Notes: generated by a model from the letters alone, not told the origin. A stretch of 15,645 nt of DNA from an uncultured Lachnospiraceae bacterium (GCA_948688495.1 CAPQSW010000022.1:26327-41971), one strand, 5' to 3'. Positions 5,426 to 14,240 are shown, counted from the stretch's first letter. A program made the numbers and translations.

Positions 5426-8400
5426 ATGAGAGAAAAATGGAAAAAAACATGCCAGAGGGCGCTCAGCATACTATTGAGCGTTTCTATGCTTGGGTCTGTG
5501 GGACAGTACGTTTCAGCGGCCCCGGCGGAAGGCGGCGGGGAGGATGCTATAGTTTTGGAATCCGCAAGGATTGCAGAGGATAAGCTGCCAAGGGGAGACT
5601 ATATCTACTTTGGAACAGCATCCGCTCAGGTAGAGGAGCGGGGGATCTATGCATTACGTCTGTATCGCGCGGGCAATTTGGCAACGGAAGCCAGCGTGAC
5701 GGTAAATTCCATTGACATGACCGCCGTGTACGGTGAGGATTATGAAGTGCTTATGGATGGGGTGCAGGAGACGGGGGATGGTAAAACCATCCTTGAAAAA
5801 CAATTCCGAGGCAAAGAGTTTGTGGAAGAAAAAACAGTTTCTGATACGAGCGCCCTTATCAAAGCCAGTGAAGAACAGAACGGCAGCGCACAGGCTGCGC
5901 CGGGTGCAAGCAGCGGGGAGCATCAGGGTCTTACCGATGCCCTGATGGAATCCCTGGTGGAAGATTCCGCAAAATGTCTGGATATATCTTCCTCCTGTGT
6001 CGTTCGTTTTGCACCGGGGGAAGATGAGAAAATCCTCAAATTCCGTATTCTTGAGGATGATAAGAGTGAGGGTACAGAAGGGTTCTCCCTGATGCTGGCA
6101 GATCCCCAGGGGGCAAAGACGTATGAGGTTACTTCTTCATCTATCGCCATTAAGGATGATGAAAAAGAAGTGCGCTCGCAGGTGTCGTTCACGCAGTCCG
6201 ATTATCAGTCCAAGGACGGTAAGGCGGTGCTGACCGTTACCAGGCAGGGTGCGGAATACTCTGTCTGCGACATGACATTGTATACGAGTGGCGACACTGC
6301 AAAATCTGGAGAGAATTATGGAGAGCGATACGAAACGCTCGCTTTCATGCCCTATGAAACAGAAAAGGAAATTGAGATTCCCGTGGCGGGGGAAGGGAAA
6401 TTTGACGTATGCCTCTCCGATTTAAAGGCCTGCAGCGGGGGGGAACATATGAAAGCGCAGGTAACGATTGCCGGGAGTGCAGACAATCTTGAAGCCGCCG
6501 AGACAGCCAGGAATGCAGACAATGGTGATGTTGCTGAAATGGCCAGAAATGCAGACAATGGTGATGCTGCTGAAACAGCCAAGGGTGCGGGCAGCGTACT
6601 TCGCTCATCTGAAAATAAGGATGTACAGTCCTTCGGTATCGCCATCCGCAGTGATGCCAATGGGGCGCAGCCGGACGATAACACTAGTTATTCTGTGGAG
6701 TATCGGATGGGGGAGAAAACAGGCAGAATTATGGACAATTCCTTCAGCCCAGCAGTGGAAGTCGGGACATATTATTTTTCCGCGGATTCTGAGCACGGCG
6801 GTATATTCACGTATAAGGACGATTTCTTAACCGGCTCTAAGCCATGGGGGTGCGGCCATTGGGAGTGCACTTATCATTTCAATAAAGATGTTGCGGACCG
6901 CATGGACAATAACCATTTCGGCAAACTGGAATACTACCACACCACCACATCAAAGCAGGGCGGCTCCCGCACGGAATCCACGCAGGAGATTCCCGGGGTG
7001 TATTATCAGTATTTTGTCAACGACTGGAAGTCTAAGACGGGTTTTGGCGGCGGACAGAGGGCGAAGCTTGAGATGACATCAGGCAGTAAGTCGAACATTG
7101 CCATTGTGGACGGTGAGTTTGGCAGGAGCCAGAATAAGGCGCCGGTCAAAAATACTGAGGAAGGGCTGCTGAAAGCAGTTGTCTGGTCGGTAGATGAATA
7201 TAGCAGCAAGACGCCGAAAAATTACATAGAATTCTACGGACTGTGCGCAATGTATAAGAAATACAATGTTTCCTTACAGCCGATTGCAGCCAAACAGTTC
7301 CGTGACGGACCGGCAGGCTCCTATTTGGAGGAGGAACCGGTGCAGATGCAGTTAAAATGCGGTGCGCAGGTATTATACGATAACGAATCCAGGGACATTT
7401 ATGCCAACCCTGATGAAAAACAATCCAATCTGGTATTTACCGTGCAGGACACGCAGCTGGGCGGTCACACCGGCAAGTATGGGCGGATTACAGGGTATGA
7501 ATTGACAATTGATCCTGGTACTGCAGATAAGAAAGTCACTGTTAATTATCCACAGGATTTCGTGTCCTGGCTCAAGAGTAAGAAGGGCAAGTCCAATGCC
7601 AATGACAGCGTGAATTTTTCTGCGGAGGCAGTGGAAAATGAGATTAAGAAGGTAAATGCCAACATTGACACCGTGCCTTACGATGGTTATTTCATCTATT
7701 GGATTGACAGCATTCAGAAAGATACGAAAGGCGCTGGGCACGGCTATAAGCAGATACTTAAATTCAGGCCTGTCATTGCGTACAACGATGTGACCGTGGA
7801 AGTGCTTTCCCCTAAGGGACAGGGCAGCGGGCATTTTACAGATTCCCAGCTTGCAAAAAACGGCAAGTATACGTTCCATGCCGGGGACCAGCTTGACCTT
7901 TCCGCAGTGGCGGACAATACGGATAATTACCATGCAGTAGGCTATGAAGTGTCTGTCAACGGCGGAATTACCTACAATTCTTATACGGATGATTCCTATC
8001 TGATGTTAGAGACAGGCCAGAGCTACCTTATCCGTCCGATTATCATGGAAAATACCAACGCTATCGAGGTTCGTTTTAAGGATAAGGCGGAGGAAAAATT
8101 TGAGATACAGGGGTTGATTGACAAGAAGAAGCTGGAAGCATTTCCCGAGTACAAGGGCAAAAACATCCTCAACTTAAATCCACAGGCAGCTACGGTGCAG
8201 GAGATGATGAGGCCGGCAGCAGGCAAGGAATACACAGTCCGTATTGCTGTAAAGGCACAGGAATCGGGAACCGTCAGCCGTCCGCAGGTTAAGATGAAGT
8301 CGAAGAATACGATATACACCACGCAGGCATTTACGATGGTGGCAGCAGCAGACGCCGAGGATAATATTGTAGAAGTGGGGCTCAAGTCGGTTAAGGAATC

Positions 8401-11400
8401 AGAGATGCATGAGTACCAGATTTCGGGAAACCTTGTGTCAGCGTTCGAGCCTATCCGCAGTACCGGCATGGGCGTGGAAGAACTTCCGGTATCCAATTAT
8501 ACGCTGTCGTCGGGGACCGGCAGGCAGAGGAAGGATGATAAAACAGGAAATTATGTGATTGAATCCGTCAGTTCTTCTACCAACGATAAGGGGGCATATA
8601 ATCTTCTGGGCATACGCGGCTGCGAGGGGGACGTGATACCCGTCCTGATTTCCAACGGTATGGCAAATGGGCAGGTGGTGGATGTGATGCTTACGGATTC
8701 CGCTCCTATAGGCAATGGAGTTTATCAGGTGACACAGGGAAATACAAGGCTAAGCTATCCCTACGATATGCCAAGGGTCACAAGCATTAACTACAGTTAC
8801 GACAACAATACCCACAATCAGAGTACGGATAACCGAGATAACGCAATCCGGCTCTACGATGACACGCTGACCATAACGGCGAAAGTAAATCCTGCCCAAA
8901 GGAGGGTTAAGGAGGCAGTGTTTACCGTATACACGGTTACTGGTGTCTGTACGGAATACCGTGTCAAGGAAAATATGGATAACAAGAATACCTTTGAGTG
9001 CAAAATCCCCAAGATGCTGGAGAATCTGCATAACGGCGACCGCGTAAAGGTGCGGCTGATTGATGAGGAAGTGATGGTTGCCGAGAATGGGGAGACCATC
9101 TACGATGATGAGGGGCAGGAGATTACCGGTATGCCAGTGGAGATACAGTACCCTGATGTGGATACCGGATTGGTGTTCTACATTGAGAACGTGGTGTTGG
9201 CGCCCCAGACTTATGATATGGAGGATTCGGCGCCAGTCAACGTGCCTCTGTTAGGGGCGACCTCCGCAAATGCCAATTCCGGGCTTATTAGTTTTGGCAG
9301 GCTCAAATGGGAAGGTGGTACCGGATATACCTATCATGTGGGCATTGACGCATTAATCAGCAGTATAGCAACACCGAATACCGCCCAAAAGAAAGCAAAA
9401 ATTAACAAATTCCTCAGTGATCTTGACGACGTGTCATCCGGCAAGAGCAGCGATACCACGGAAGACGTCATGTACAAGGCATACAAGGATGATGATAAGG
9501 CGTCTTTGAAAAATGCTTCCCTCAAGCAGGAAAAGGCAGAGGTGGGGAAAATGGTGGATAAGACGAAAGAAGATCCTACAAGCAGCGCCAAGAAAGCGCA
9601 GGCGGGGCTGGATGGCGATGCACTGATGGGGGTCGACGTAGGATTTCTGCTGGCTTTCAATTATATTTATGATCCGGTGCGTCAAGAGTATATTTTTGCC
9701 GGGGGCGGTGTCTCCATCGGCGGCACGTTCACATTCAACAAGACAGTGTACGTCGTAGTTGAGTGCGTTCCGTTCTTTTTGAACTTAAGCGGCACGATGC
9801 AGGCGGGAGTGGCAGTTTCTTATCCGTCGCAGGGGGGGAAGGATGCATTGACGGCAGGAGATTTTGACTCCTATTCCGGAAACATCGCGGAACGTCTGAC
9901 ACACACGGTTTCCACGCTGACGCTGATGTTCAGCATCAAGGCGCAGGCAGGGGTAGGATTGTGCGGCATCATTTCCGCACGCGGCTACGCGTCCATGAAG
10001 ATACAGTTTGACGTGGGGATTGTCAATGCCAAGAGTGGCGCGTTAATCAGCGCAACCGGAGGTATAGGGTTTGATATGCTGATTCTGACTATGAATGTCG
10101 ACGCAGTAACGGCCAGGATGGGTTTTGGGACGCTGGAAAATAAGACTGGTTTTGATTTCTTTGGAGGGCTTATTGATGATAAAGACATTCTTTCGGCAAG
10201 CAGTGATTCTTTGTTCTGCTTAAACTCATTGAGCAAAAAGGAGACGGTTTTAAGGGATTATGGCGGGAATGGACAGCTTTCTATGCGTGAGTATGCGGCT
10301 GGAACGGATGATATGTCATCATTTGGCGGTCCGAAAAATACGCACCGGGCGACTTTGGAGCAGATTTCGGTGACGCCGCTTCTCGACAATGCAGCAGAGC
10401 GTACAAGGCCGCGCCTGATTCCGCTTGACGGTGACAGGAAGATGATGGTATTTATCGGCAACCGCGGCAAGGGCGGGCAGCCAAACAGCATGGCGCTTTA
10501 TTATTCCGTTTACGATGGCAGCCGATGGTCGCAGCCGGCGATTGTGTCCGAGGATGGCACGGTGGATTCCATGCCGGATATTTTAAGGGTAGGAAATAAA
10601 GTCCTCATCGCCTGGGTCGACGCCGGGCGTACGTTCACAGATACGGAGAGGCCCATAGAAAAACTCAGCACAATGGGAATTTCCATCGCCGTGTATGATA
10701 TTGCTTTGGGGCAGATGGGGGAGGAGGTCAGCCTGATCAAAGATGACGGATATATGAACCTTGCTCCACAGCTTAATGTGGATGGAACCACGGTTTACTG
10801 CAGCTATATGAAGCGTAATATCAAAGATGTGAGGGAAGAAGATCTTCTTGATTTTACGAAGGTTGATGCAAAGATGGCTTATGTCTCCTATGATTATGAG
10901 AGACAGCAGAAACAAGCGGAGACGTTGATTAAAATTACACATGACACGAAGGAGAATCCGCTGGTGATGGATTATGATTCTGTGGTTACCCAGGTAGACG
11001 GGGATTCTTATATGATATCGACCTATACCGTGGACGAGGATGAAAACTTAAATACAGGTGAAGACAAAGAATTGTATCTGGAAATCTCAAACCTTACGAA
11101 AGGCAGGAATTATTATCCGCTGCGTATTTCCAGAGATAATATAACTCAGTCTGCCCCCAGGCTTACGGATATCGACGGAGCCGTTTATCTGACATGGCTG
11201 GACAATGGATATATCTTCCGGCTGATGAATGTATCGAATCTTTTGGGAGCGTTGTTTGACAGTGGCAGGAGTTCCTTTATGGTCACCGCGGACGATGGTG
11301 TGACGGCAGAGGCAATCCGTATCGACAAGAGTCAGTATCTTGACGGTTATATGAACGGCGCCGCCCAGAATAAGGAATGGTACAAAAAGAGCGCGCAGGA

Positions 11401-13426
11401 GTTAGGACTTACGGCTGAGTACTATCAGGACACGATTTATGAGGAGCTTGCCCAGGATATTTTCCATGCGGATGGCGCCAGCCTTGCCCAGAGGAAGGAT
11501 GTTACCACCAGTATTGCCAACTACCAGCTGGCGACAAATGGAGATGATATTTATATCTTTTTCACAGACTTTGGTGCAGAGGAGGATTCCACCGGAGTGG
11601 AGATTTACGGCGCAAGGTATCAGCGGATGCTGGATGAGGAAGATGAAGGAGGTGCAGGCAGCAGTGCAGCAGAAGGCACAGACGGCGGCAGCCCGGGCGG
11701 AAACGAGGATCAAAGATGGGGATTTGGCAAGGCGGTGCAGATTACGAACAACAATAAAGTAATCGACGAGTTAGACCTCTATATGACTGAGGACAGCCGG
11801 GTGAGCGCCGTGTCCAATTATTTCGATCAGTGGATTGACGAGAACGGAAAGATTCAGTATGGTGAAAACCAGCTTGTGGAGATAGAGTTCGGTACCACCA
11901 ACTCTTTGGAAGTGAAAAATGAGTTGATTACATTGCCGCAACATCTGGTTGCCGGGGAGACCGACCAGCTCTCCTTTGAAGTATTTAACACCGGCTTACT
12001 GGATGCTTCCGGGTTTGATTATACGGTAAGCTGGGTTTCTGGCGGCAGGGAGACAGTCATTGAGCAGAAGCATGTGGACACTGCGCTGGCGGCGGGCGAG
12101 AGCACACAGGTGCTTGTGCCGTGGACTGTTCCGCAGAATATTGCGGATTCCAGTATCCGGGTTACGGTTACGGAGAGTGGTGTGGATCAGAATAAGTCGG
12201 TAACTGTAGAAAAGGAGGTGCCCTATGCAAGCAATGTCAAGTTCTCGGAAGCGGAAGTGTTCTGGAATGGGAAGAAGCCATACATAAAGGCGAGGGTTGC
12301 CAATATCGGAAATGCTGTTTCTGAGAAATATGAGGGCGCCTTAGTCATGATGAAAGAAGTGATAAAGGATGGGCAGTCCAGCAAAGAGGAAGGAAAAACA
12401 TACGCATCCTTTGAGGTCCCGGCACTTGCATCCGGTGAGGAGAAAACATTGGAGATTCCGTTTACGCCGGCTATGGAAGATTACAGTGCCCAGGGAGTGA
12501 TTGATTTGGAGATCAAAGCGCAGCATGGACAAGAGCAGATAGCAGAATCACATGTAAAGCTTGTCTCCATCCGTCCAGTCTGTGCGCAGATTAACCGTGG
12601 GGAACAAACAATTAAGCTTACCACAGGAAAGAAAACTGCGTTGGCAGTTAAAGCTGCGCCTTGGAATGAGATCGCTGGGGAGGCGGTGTTCTATTCCTCT
12701 GATGAACGTGTTGCCGCCGTGGATAGTAAGGGCAATGTCACTGCAATCAGTCCGGGAAAAGCAGATATTTATGCTTATTATGTCAATTCCGGCGTGTCTG
12801 CTTCCATCTGTGCAGAAGTGACAGCGGCTAGTGTGACCCCGGCGCCACAGCCGCAGCCAAAGCCGGTTCCGGCAGATGGCACGACAAAGATTAAGCTTTC
12901 CCAGAAAAGCGCGGTAATTGCCCCCGGCAAGACGAAGAAAATGAAATTTACTGCTGCAGCAGCTTCCGGCAGCAAGCCAAAGCCCGTTACCGTATCGGTA
13001 TCCGGCAACAAAAAAGTAACGGCAAAGATAAGCGGCTCCTATGTAAAGATAAGCGTGAACAAGAAAGCTGTCAAAGGTTCCTCTGCAACGGTGACGCTGA
13101 AGTCCAAGAATGCTTCTGGGAAGGCGGTAAAGGCGTCCATCAAGGTCAGGGTTCAAAATAAAGTAAAGAAAGTTACTGCCTCTAAGAAGACTTTTAAAGT
13201 GAAAAAGGGCAAGACCATCAAGATAACGCTGAATGTAACGGAGGAGAATAAGAAATATTCCACGACTGATACCGTGAAGGTTTCTTCCAGCGTTGTGAAG
13301 CTGGCAAAAACTTCGGTAAAGAAGAAAAAGATTACAGTGTCTTTAAAAGGGAAGAAGAAAGGTAAGAAAAACGTTGCGATCCAAGTTGGCAAGAAGAAAG
13401 TCAAAGTAAAGATTCAGGTGCACTGA
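5426..13426 (+). CDS. Giant secreted multidomain surface protein (2666 residues)
   Basis: I do not recognise this as a named protein. It starts with a signal peptide (MREKWKK, hydrophobic core, cut near VSA-A at 31/32). Two Calx-beta-like units follow: the first spans ~46-249 but is split by ~80 low-complexity residues, the second ~253-348. A 12-residue tandem repeat lies at 351-386. Residues ~400-1300 are mostly unassigned beta-rich sequence, with CGHWEC at 476-481, an InlB-B-repeat-like part (~786-885) and a carboxypeptidase-regulatory-like strand pattern (~1048-1092). A Lys/Asp-rich helical stretch (~1309-1398) precedes a Gly-rich hydrophobic segment (~1400-1568). Then come a propeller-like region (~1660-2045), an acidic Gly/Ser linker (~2069-2099), two CARDB-like units (~2166-2265, ~2267-2380), a Big_2 Ig-like domain (~2387-2468), a Pro-rich linker and a Lys-rich tail. 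No LPXTG, SLH or choline-binding anchor was seen. Adhesion or substrate binding at the cell surface is inferred. Confidence 0.85.
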   Translation: MREKWKKTCQRALSILLSVSMLGSVGQYVSAAPAEGGGEDAIVLESARIAEDKLPRGDYIYFGTASAQVEERGIYALRLYRAGNLATEASVTVNSIDMTAVYGEDYEVLMDGVQETGDGKTILEKQFRGKEFVEEKTVSDTSALIKASEEQNGSAQAAPGASSGEHQGLTDALMESLVEDSAKCLDISSSCVVRFAPGEDEKILKFRILEDDKSEGTEGFSLMLADPQGAKTYEVTSSSIAIKDDEKEVRSQVSFTQSDYQSKDGKAVLTVTRQGAEYSVCDMTLYTSGDTAKSGENYGERYETLAFMPYETEKEIEIPVAGEGKFDVCLSDLKACSGGEHMKAQVTIAGSADNLEAAETARNADNGDVAEMARNADNGDAAETAKGAGSVLRSSENKDVQSFGIAIRSDANGAQPDDNTSYSVEYRMGEKTGRIMDNSFSPAVEVGTYYFSADSEHGGIFTYKDDFLTGSKPWGCGHWECTYHFNKDVADRMDNNHFGKLEYYHTTTSKQGGSRTESTQEIPGVYYQYFVNDWKSKTGFGGGQRAKLEMTSGSKSNIAIVDGEFGRSQNKAPVKNTEEGLLKAVVWSVDEYSSKTPKNYIEFYGLCAMYKKYNVSLQPIAAKQFRDGPAGSYLEEEPVQMQLKCGAQVLYDNESRDIYANPDEKQSNLVFTVQDTQLGGHTGKYGRITGYELTIDPGTADKKVTVNYPQDFVSWLKSKKGKSNANDSVNFSAEAVENEIKKVNANIDTVPYDGYFIYWIDSIQKDTKGAGHGYKQILKFRPVIAYNDVTVEVLSPKGQGSGHFTDSQLAKNGKYTFHAGDQLDLSAVADNTDNYHAVGYEVSVNGGITYNSYTDDSYLMLETGQSYLIRPIIMENTNAIEVRFKDKAEEKFEIQGLIDKKKLEAFPEYKGKNILNLNPQAATVQEMMRPAAGKEYTVRIAVKAQESGTVSRPQVKMKSKNTIYTTQAFTMVAAADAEDNIVEVGLKSVKESEMHEYQISGNLVSAFEPIRSTGMGVEELPVSNYTLSSGTGRQRKDDKTGNYVIESVSSSTNDKGAYNLLGIRGCEGDVIPVLISNGMANGQVVDVMLTDSAPIGNGVYQVTQGNTRLSYPYDMPRVTSINYSYDNNTHNQSTDNRDNAIRLYDDTLTITAKVNPAQRRVKEAVFTVYTVTGVCTEYRVKENMDNKNTFECKIPKMLENLHNGDRVKVRLIDEEVMVAENGETIYDDEGQEITGMPVEIQYPDVDTGLVFYIENVVLAPQTYDMEDSAPVNVPLLGATSANANSGLISFGRLKWEGGTGYTYHVGIDALISSIATPNTAQKKAKINKFLSDLDDVSSGKSSDTTEDVMYKAYKDDDKASLKNASLKQEKAEVGKMVDKTKEDPTSSAKKAQAGLDGDALMGVDVGFLLAFNYIYDPVRQEYIFAGGGVSIGGTFTFNKTVYVVVECVPFFLNLSGTMQAGVAVSYPSQGGKDALTAGDFDSYSGNIAERLTHTVSTLTLMFSIKAQAGVGLCGIISARGYASMKIQFDVGIVNAKSGALISATGGIGFDMLILTMNVDAVTARMGFGTLENKTGFDFFGGLIDDKDILSASSDSLFCLNSLSKKETVLRDYGGNGQLSMREYAAGTDDMSSFGGPKNTHRATLEQISVTPLLDNAAERTRPRLIPLDGDRKMMVFIGNRGKGGQPNSMALYYSVYDGSRWSQPAIVSEDGTVDSMPDILRVGNKVLIAWVDAGRTFTDTERPIEKLSTMGISIAVYDIALGQMGEEVSLIKDDGYMNLAPQLNVDGTTVYCSYMKRNIKDVREEDLLDFTKVDAKMAYVSYDYERQQKQAETLIKITHDTKENPLVMDYDSVVTQVDGDSYMISTYTVDEDENLNTGEDKELYLEISNLTKGRNYYPLRISRDNITQSAPRLTDIDGAVYLTWLDNGYIFRLMNVSNLLGALFDSGRSSFMVTADDGVTAEAIRIDKSQYLDGYMNGAAQNKEWYKKSAQELGLTAEYYQDTIYEELAQDIFHADGASLAQRKDVTTSIANYQLATNGDDIYIFFTDFGAEEDSTGVEIYGARYQRMLDEEDEGGAGSSAAEGTDGGSPGGNEDQRWGFGKAVQITNNNKVIDELDLYMTEDSRVSAVSNYFDQWIDENGKIQYGENQLVEIEFGTTNSLEVKNELITLPQHLVAGETDQLSFEVFNTGLLDASGFDYTVSWVSGGRETVIEQKHVDTALAAGESTQVLVPWTVPQNIADSSIRVTVTESGVDQNKSVTVEKEVPYASNVKFSEAEVFWNGKKPYIKARVANIGNAVSEKYEGALVMMKEVIKDGQSSKEEGKTYASFEVPALASGEEKTLEIPFTPAMEDYSAQGVIDLEIKAQHGQEQIAESHVKLVSIRPVCAQINRGEQTIKLTTGKKTALAVKAAPWNEIAGEAVFYSSDERVAAVDSKGNVTAISPGKADIYAYYVNSGVSASICAEVTAASVTPAPQPQPKPVPADGTTKIKLSQKSAVIAPGKTKKMKFTAAAASGSKPKPVTVSVSGNKKVTAKISGSYVKISVNKKAVKGSSATVTLKSKNASGKAVKASIKVRVQNKVKKVTASKKTFKVKKGKTIKITLNVTEENKKYSTTDTVKVSSSVVKLAKTSVKKKKITVSLKGKKKGKKNVAIQVGKKKVKVKIQVH
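6476..6583 (+). repeat. Three tandem copies of a 36-bp in-frame unit in the giant gene
   Basis: The units at 6476-6511, 6512-6547 and 6548-6583 encode SADNLEAAETAR, NADNGDVAEMAR and NADNGDAAETAK. Units 2 and 3 differ at 5 of 36 bases; unit 1 is more diverged. They sit just after the second Calx-beta-like unit and look like an Ala/Asp-rich, probably helical spacer. The pattern suits slippage-driven length change. Confidence 0.85.
10406..11560 (+). other. Propeller-like repeat region inside the giant protein
   Basis: A strand pair of the form P-x-L-x-x-x-(D/G)-x-x-(V/M)-x-(hydrophobic)-x-(W/Y/F) recurs: RPRLIPLDGDRKMMVFIGN (Leu1664), MPDILRVGNKVLIAWVDAG (Ile1719), APQLNVDGTTVYCSYMKR (Leu1783), SVVTQVDGDSYMISTY (Val1854), APRLTDIDGAVYLTWLDNG (Leu1913) and YQLATNGDDIYIFFTDFG (Leu2035). 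Spacings are 55, 64, 71, 59 and 122 residues, the last about twice the others. This is what a sialidase-type (BNR-like) six- or seven-bladed beta-propeller looks like at sequence level. No Asp-box (SxDxGxxW) was seen, so no catalytic sialidase is implied; a binding propeller is more likely. Confidence 0.5.
12835..13423 (+). other. Pro-rich linker and lysine-rich C-terminal tail of the giant protein
   Basis: A short linker (TPAPQPQPKPVPADG) leads into about 180 residues that alternate Lys with Val/Ile/Thr/Ser, such as KKGKTIKITLNV and KKKVKVKIQVH, as two Ig-like beta-rich units. Acidic residues are almost absent. Similar Lys-rich Ig-like tails are common in Lachnospiraceae surface proteins, where I infer that they hold the protein to acidic wall polymers by charge in place of a sortase signal. 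The codons make this stretch locally rich in AAG/AAA. Confidence 0.7.
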
Positions 13427-13464
13427 TGGCAGGAATTGAGATGCAAAGGCTATAAAAATGAGAA

Positions 13465-13490
13465 GGGCAATCGGTTAATACCGATTGCCC
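13465..13490 (-). terminator. Hairpin between convergent genes (terminator)
   Basis: A perfect 11-bp stem, GGGCAATCGGT with ACCGATTGCCC, closes a TAAT loop. It lies 38 bases after the giant gene's stop and 52 bases beyond the stop of the minus-strand flavin reductase. Read on the minus strand it is followed by TTCTCATTTTTATA, an imperfect U tract; read on the plus strand it is followed by CCTGCC with no U tract. It therefore fits best as the flavin reductase terminator, possibly also slowing polymerase from the giant gene. Confidence 0.7.
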
Positions 13491-13541
13491 CCTGCCTGGG
13501 ACTATATGTTTCCTGACAGCTCTTTTTGGAATATGCTTTGA

Positions 13542-14057
13542 TTATCTTGCCAGAATTTCTGTGATTTCCCCGACATACAAAGTATGCAGGTTGCCGTCAT
13601 CCTTGCCGGAGTACCATTTTTCTTTGATTTCAGGGTCAAGGAAATGTGCTTCCGTGATAGGTATGGCAGCCATTTTTTTGCAGAGGATGAGAAAATTCGC
13701 TTCGTCTACATAGGGGGCATTGTTCCGGAAACCCACAGTGAGACCGGAAGCCTTAAATTTGTCTTCAATTCTGCCGGTGACAATTCCGAAATATTTTAAA
13801 TCATTTTTATATTTTTTATCGAAGAAGTTACAGGAAAAATACCCTTGCCGGTCGATAAATTCTTTGGTATATCTTTTCTCGCGGACAAAGATAAAGGCAA
13901 CATTTTTACCCCAGAGAACGCCTAAACCGCCCCAGCTTGCGGTCATGGCATTAACTTTTTCCTGGTTGCCTGCTGCAATTAACATCCATTCATCTGAAAT
14001 CTTGGTAAAAGGGTTGATTTCTAGTAAGTCAATAGGATAGGGTTGAAATTGATGCAT
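13542..14057 (-). CDS. Flavin reductase-like FMN-binding protein
   Basis: This 171-residue cytoplasmic protein resembles the flavin reductase-like split-barrel family, which binds FMN and often moves electrons from NAD(P)H to free flavin or to a partner enzyme. Seen in the sequence are KVNAMTASWGGLG (FMN phosphate contact region around Asn36-Trp42), VREKRYTKEFI (~58-68) and the YFSCNFF strand (~73-79), in the family's usual order. Length is typical of short single-domain members. The start is set by AAAGGAG (14066-14072 on the minus strand). A TATACT -10-like box lies at 14093-14098 on that strand, but its -35 is weak. It is divergent from ilvE and convergent with the giant gene, so it is a single-gene transcript. 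Its electron partner cannot be told from context. Confidence 0.83.
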   Translation of the reverse strand: MHQFQPYPIDLLEINPFTKISDEWMLIAAGNQEKVNAMTASWGGLGVLWGKNVAFIFVREKRYTKEFIDRQGYFSCNFFDKKYKNDLKYFGIVTGRIEDKFKASGLTVGFRNNAPYVDEANFLILCKKMAAIPITEAHFLDPEIKEKWYSGKDDGNLHTLYVGEITEILAR

Positions 14058-14173
14058 AGTGGTTTCTCCTTTGCTTAGTTTTAATTATGTTTAGTATACA
14101 TCATTTTATGGATTTTGCATACAGGGTTGATTATGAAAAAAAGTTATGAGGGCTATAAGCGCCAAGAATAATC

Positions 14174-14202
14174 TTGACAGTTGTAAGAAAAAGTATAATA
14201 AT
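14174..14202 (+). promoter_or_regulatory. Promoter of ilvE
   Basis: A perfect TTGACA (14174-14179) is followed after 17 bases by AATAAT (14197-14202, 5/6 match). A perfect TATAAT overlaps at 14194-14199, but with only 14 bases of spacing. The transcript would start about 14209, leaving a short leader of some 30 bases with no room for a T-box or attenuator. Confidence 0.72.
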
Positions 14203-14240
14203 TGATAAAAACGAGAGAAGAATAGGATGGAGGATTGGTT

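Noticed and set aside
12548..13156. Long antisense open frame (202 codons) opposite the giant gene's 3' part; others at 7373-7933 and 1418-1936
   Set aside because: Their translations look like low-sense shadows of the sense-strand codons, with no ribosome sites or recognisable domains.
13428..13496. GGCAGG (13428-13433) pairing with CCTGCC (13491-13496) as an extension of the convergent hairpin
   Set aside because: The left arm is separated by 31 unpaired bases from the 11-bp stem, so it does not extend it and may be chance.
14133..14171. 12-codon frame (MKKSYEGYKRQE) upstream of ilvE as a leader peptide
   Set aside because: It lies before the ilvE promoter, has no branched-chain codons and no convincing ribosome site.
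14235..14240. TTG 14235 as the start of ilvE
   Set aside because: It is only one base after GGAGG, too close for initiation; ATG 14241 is correctly spaced.
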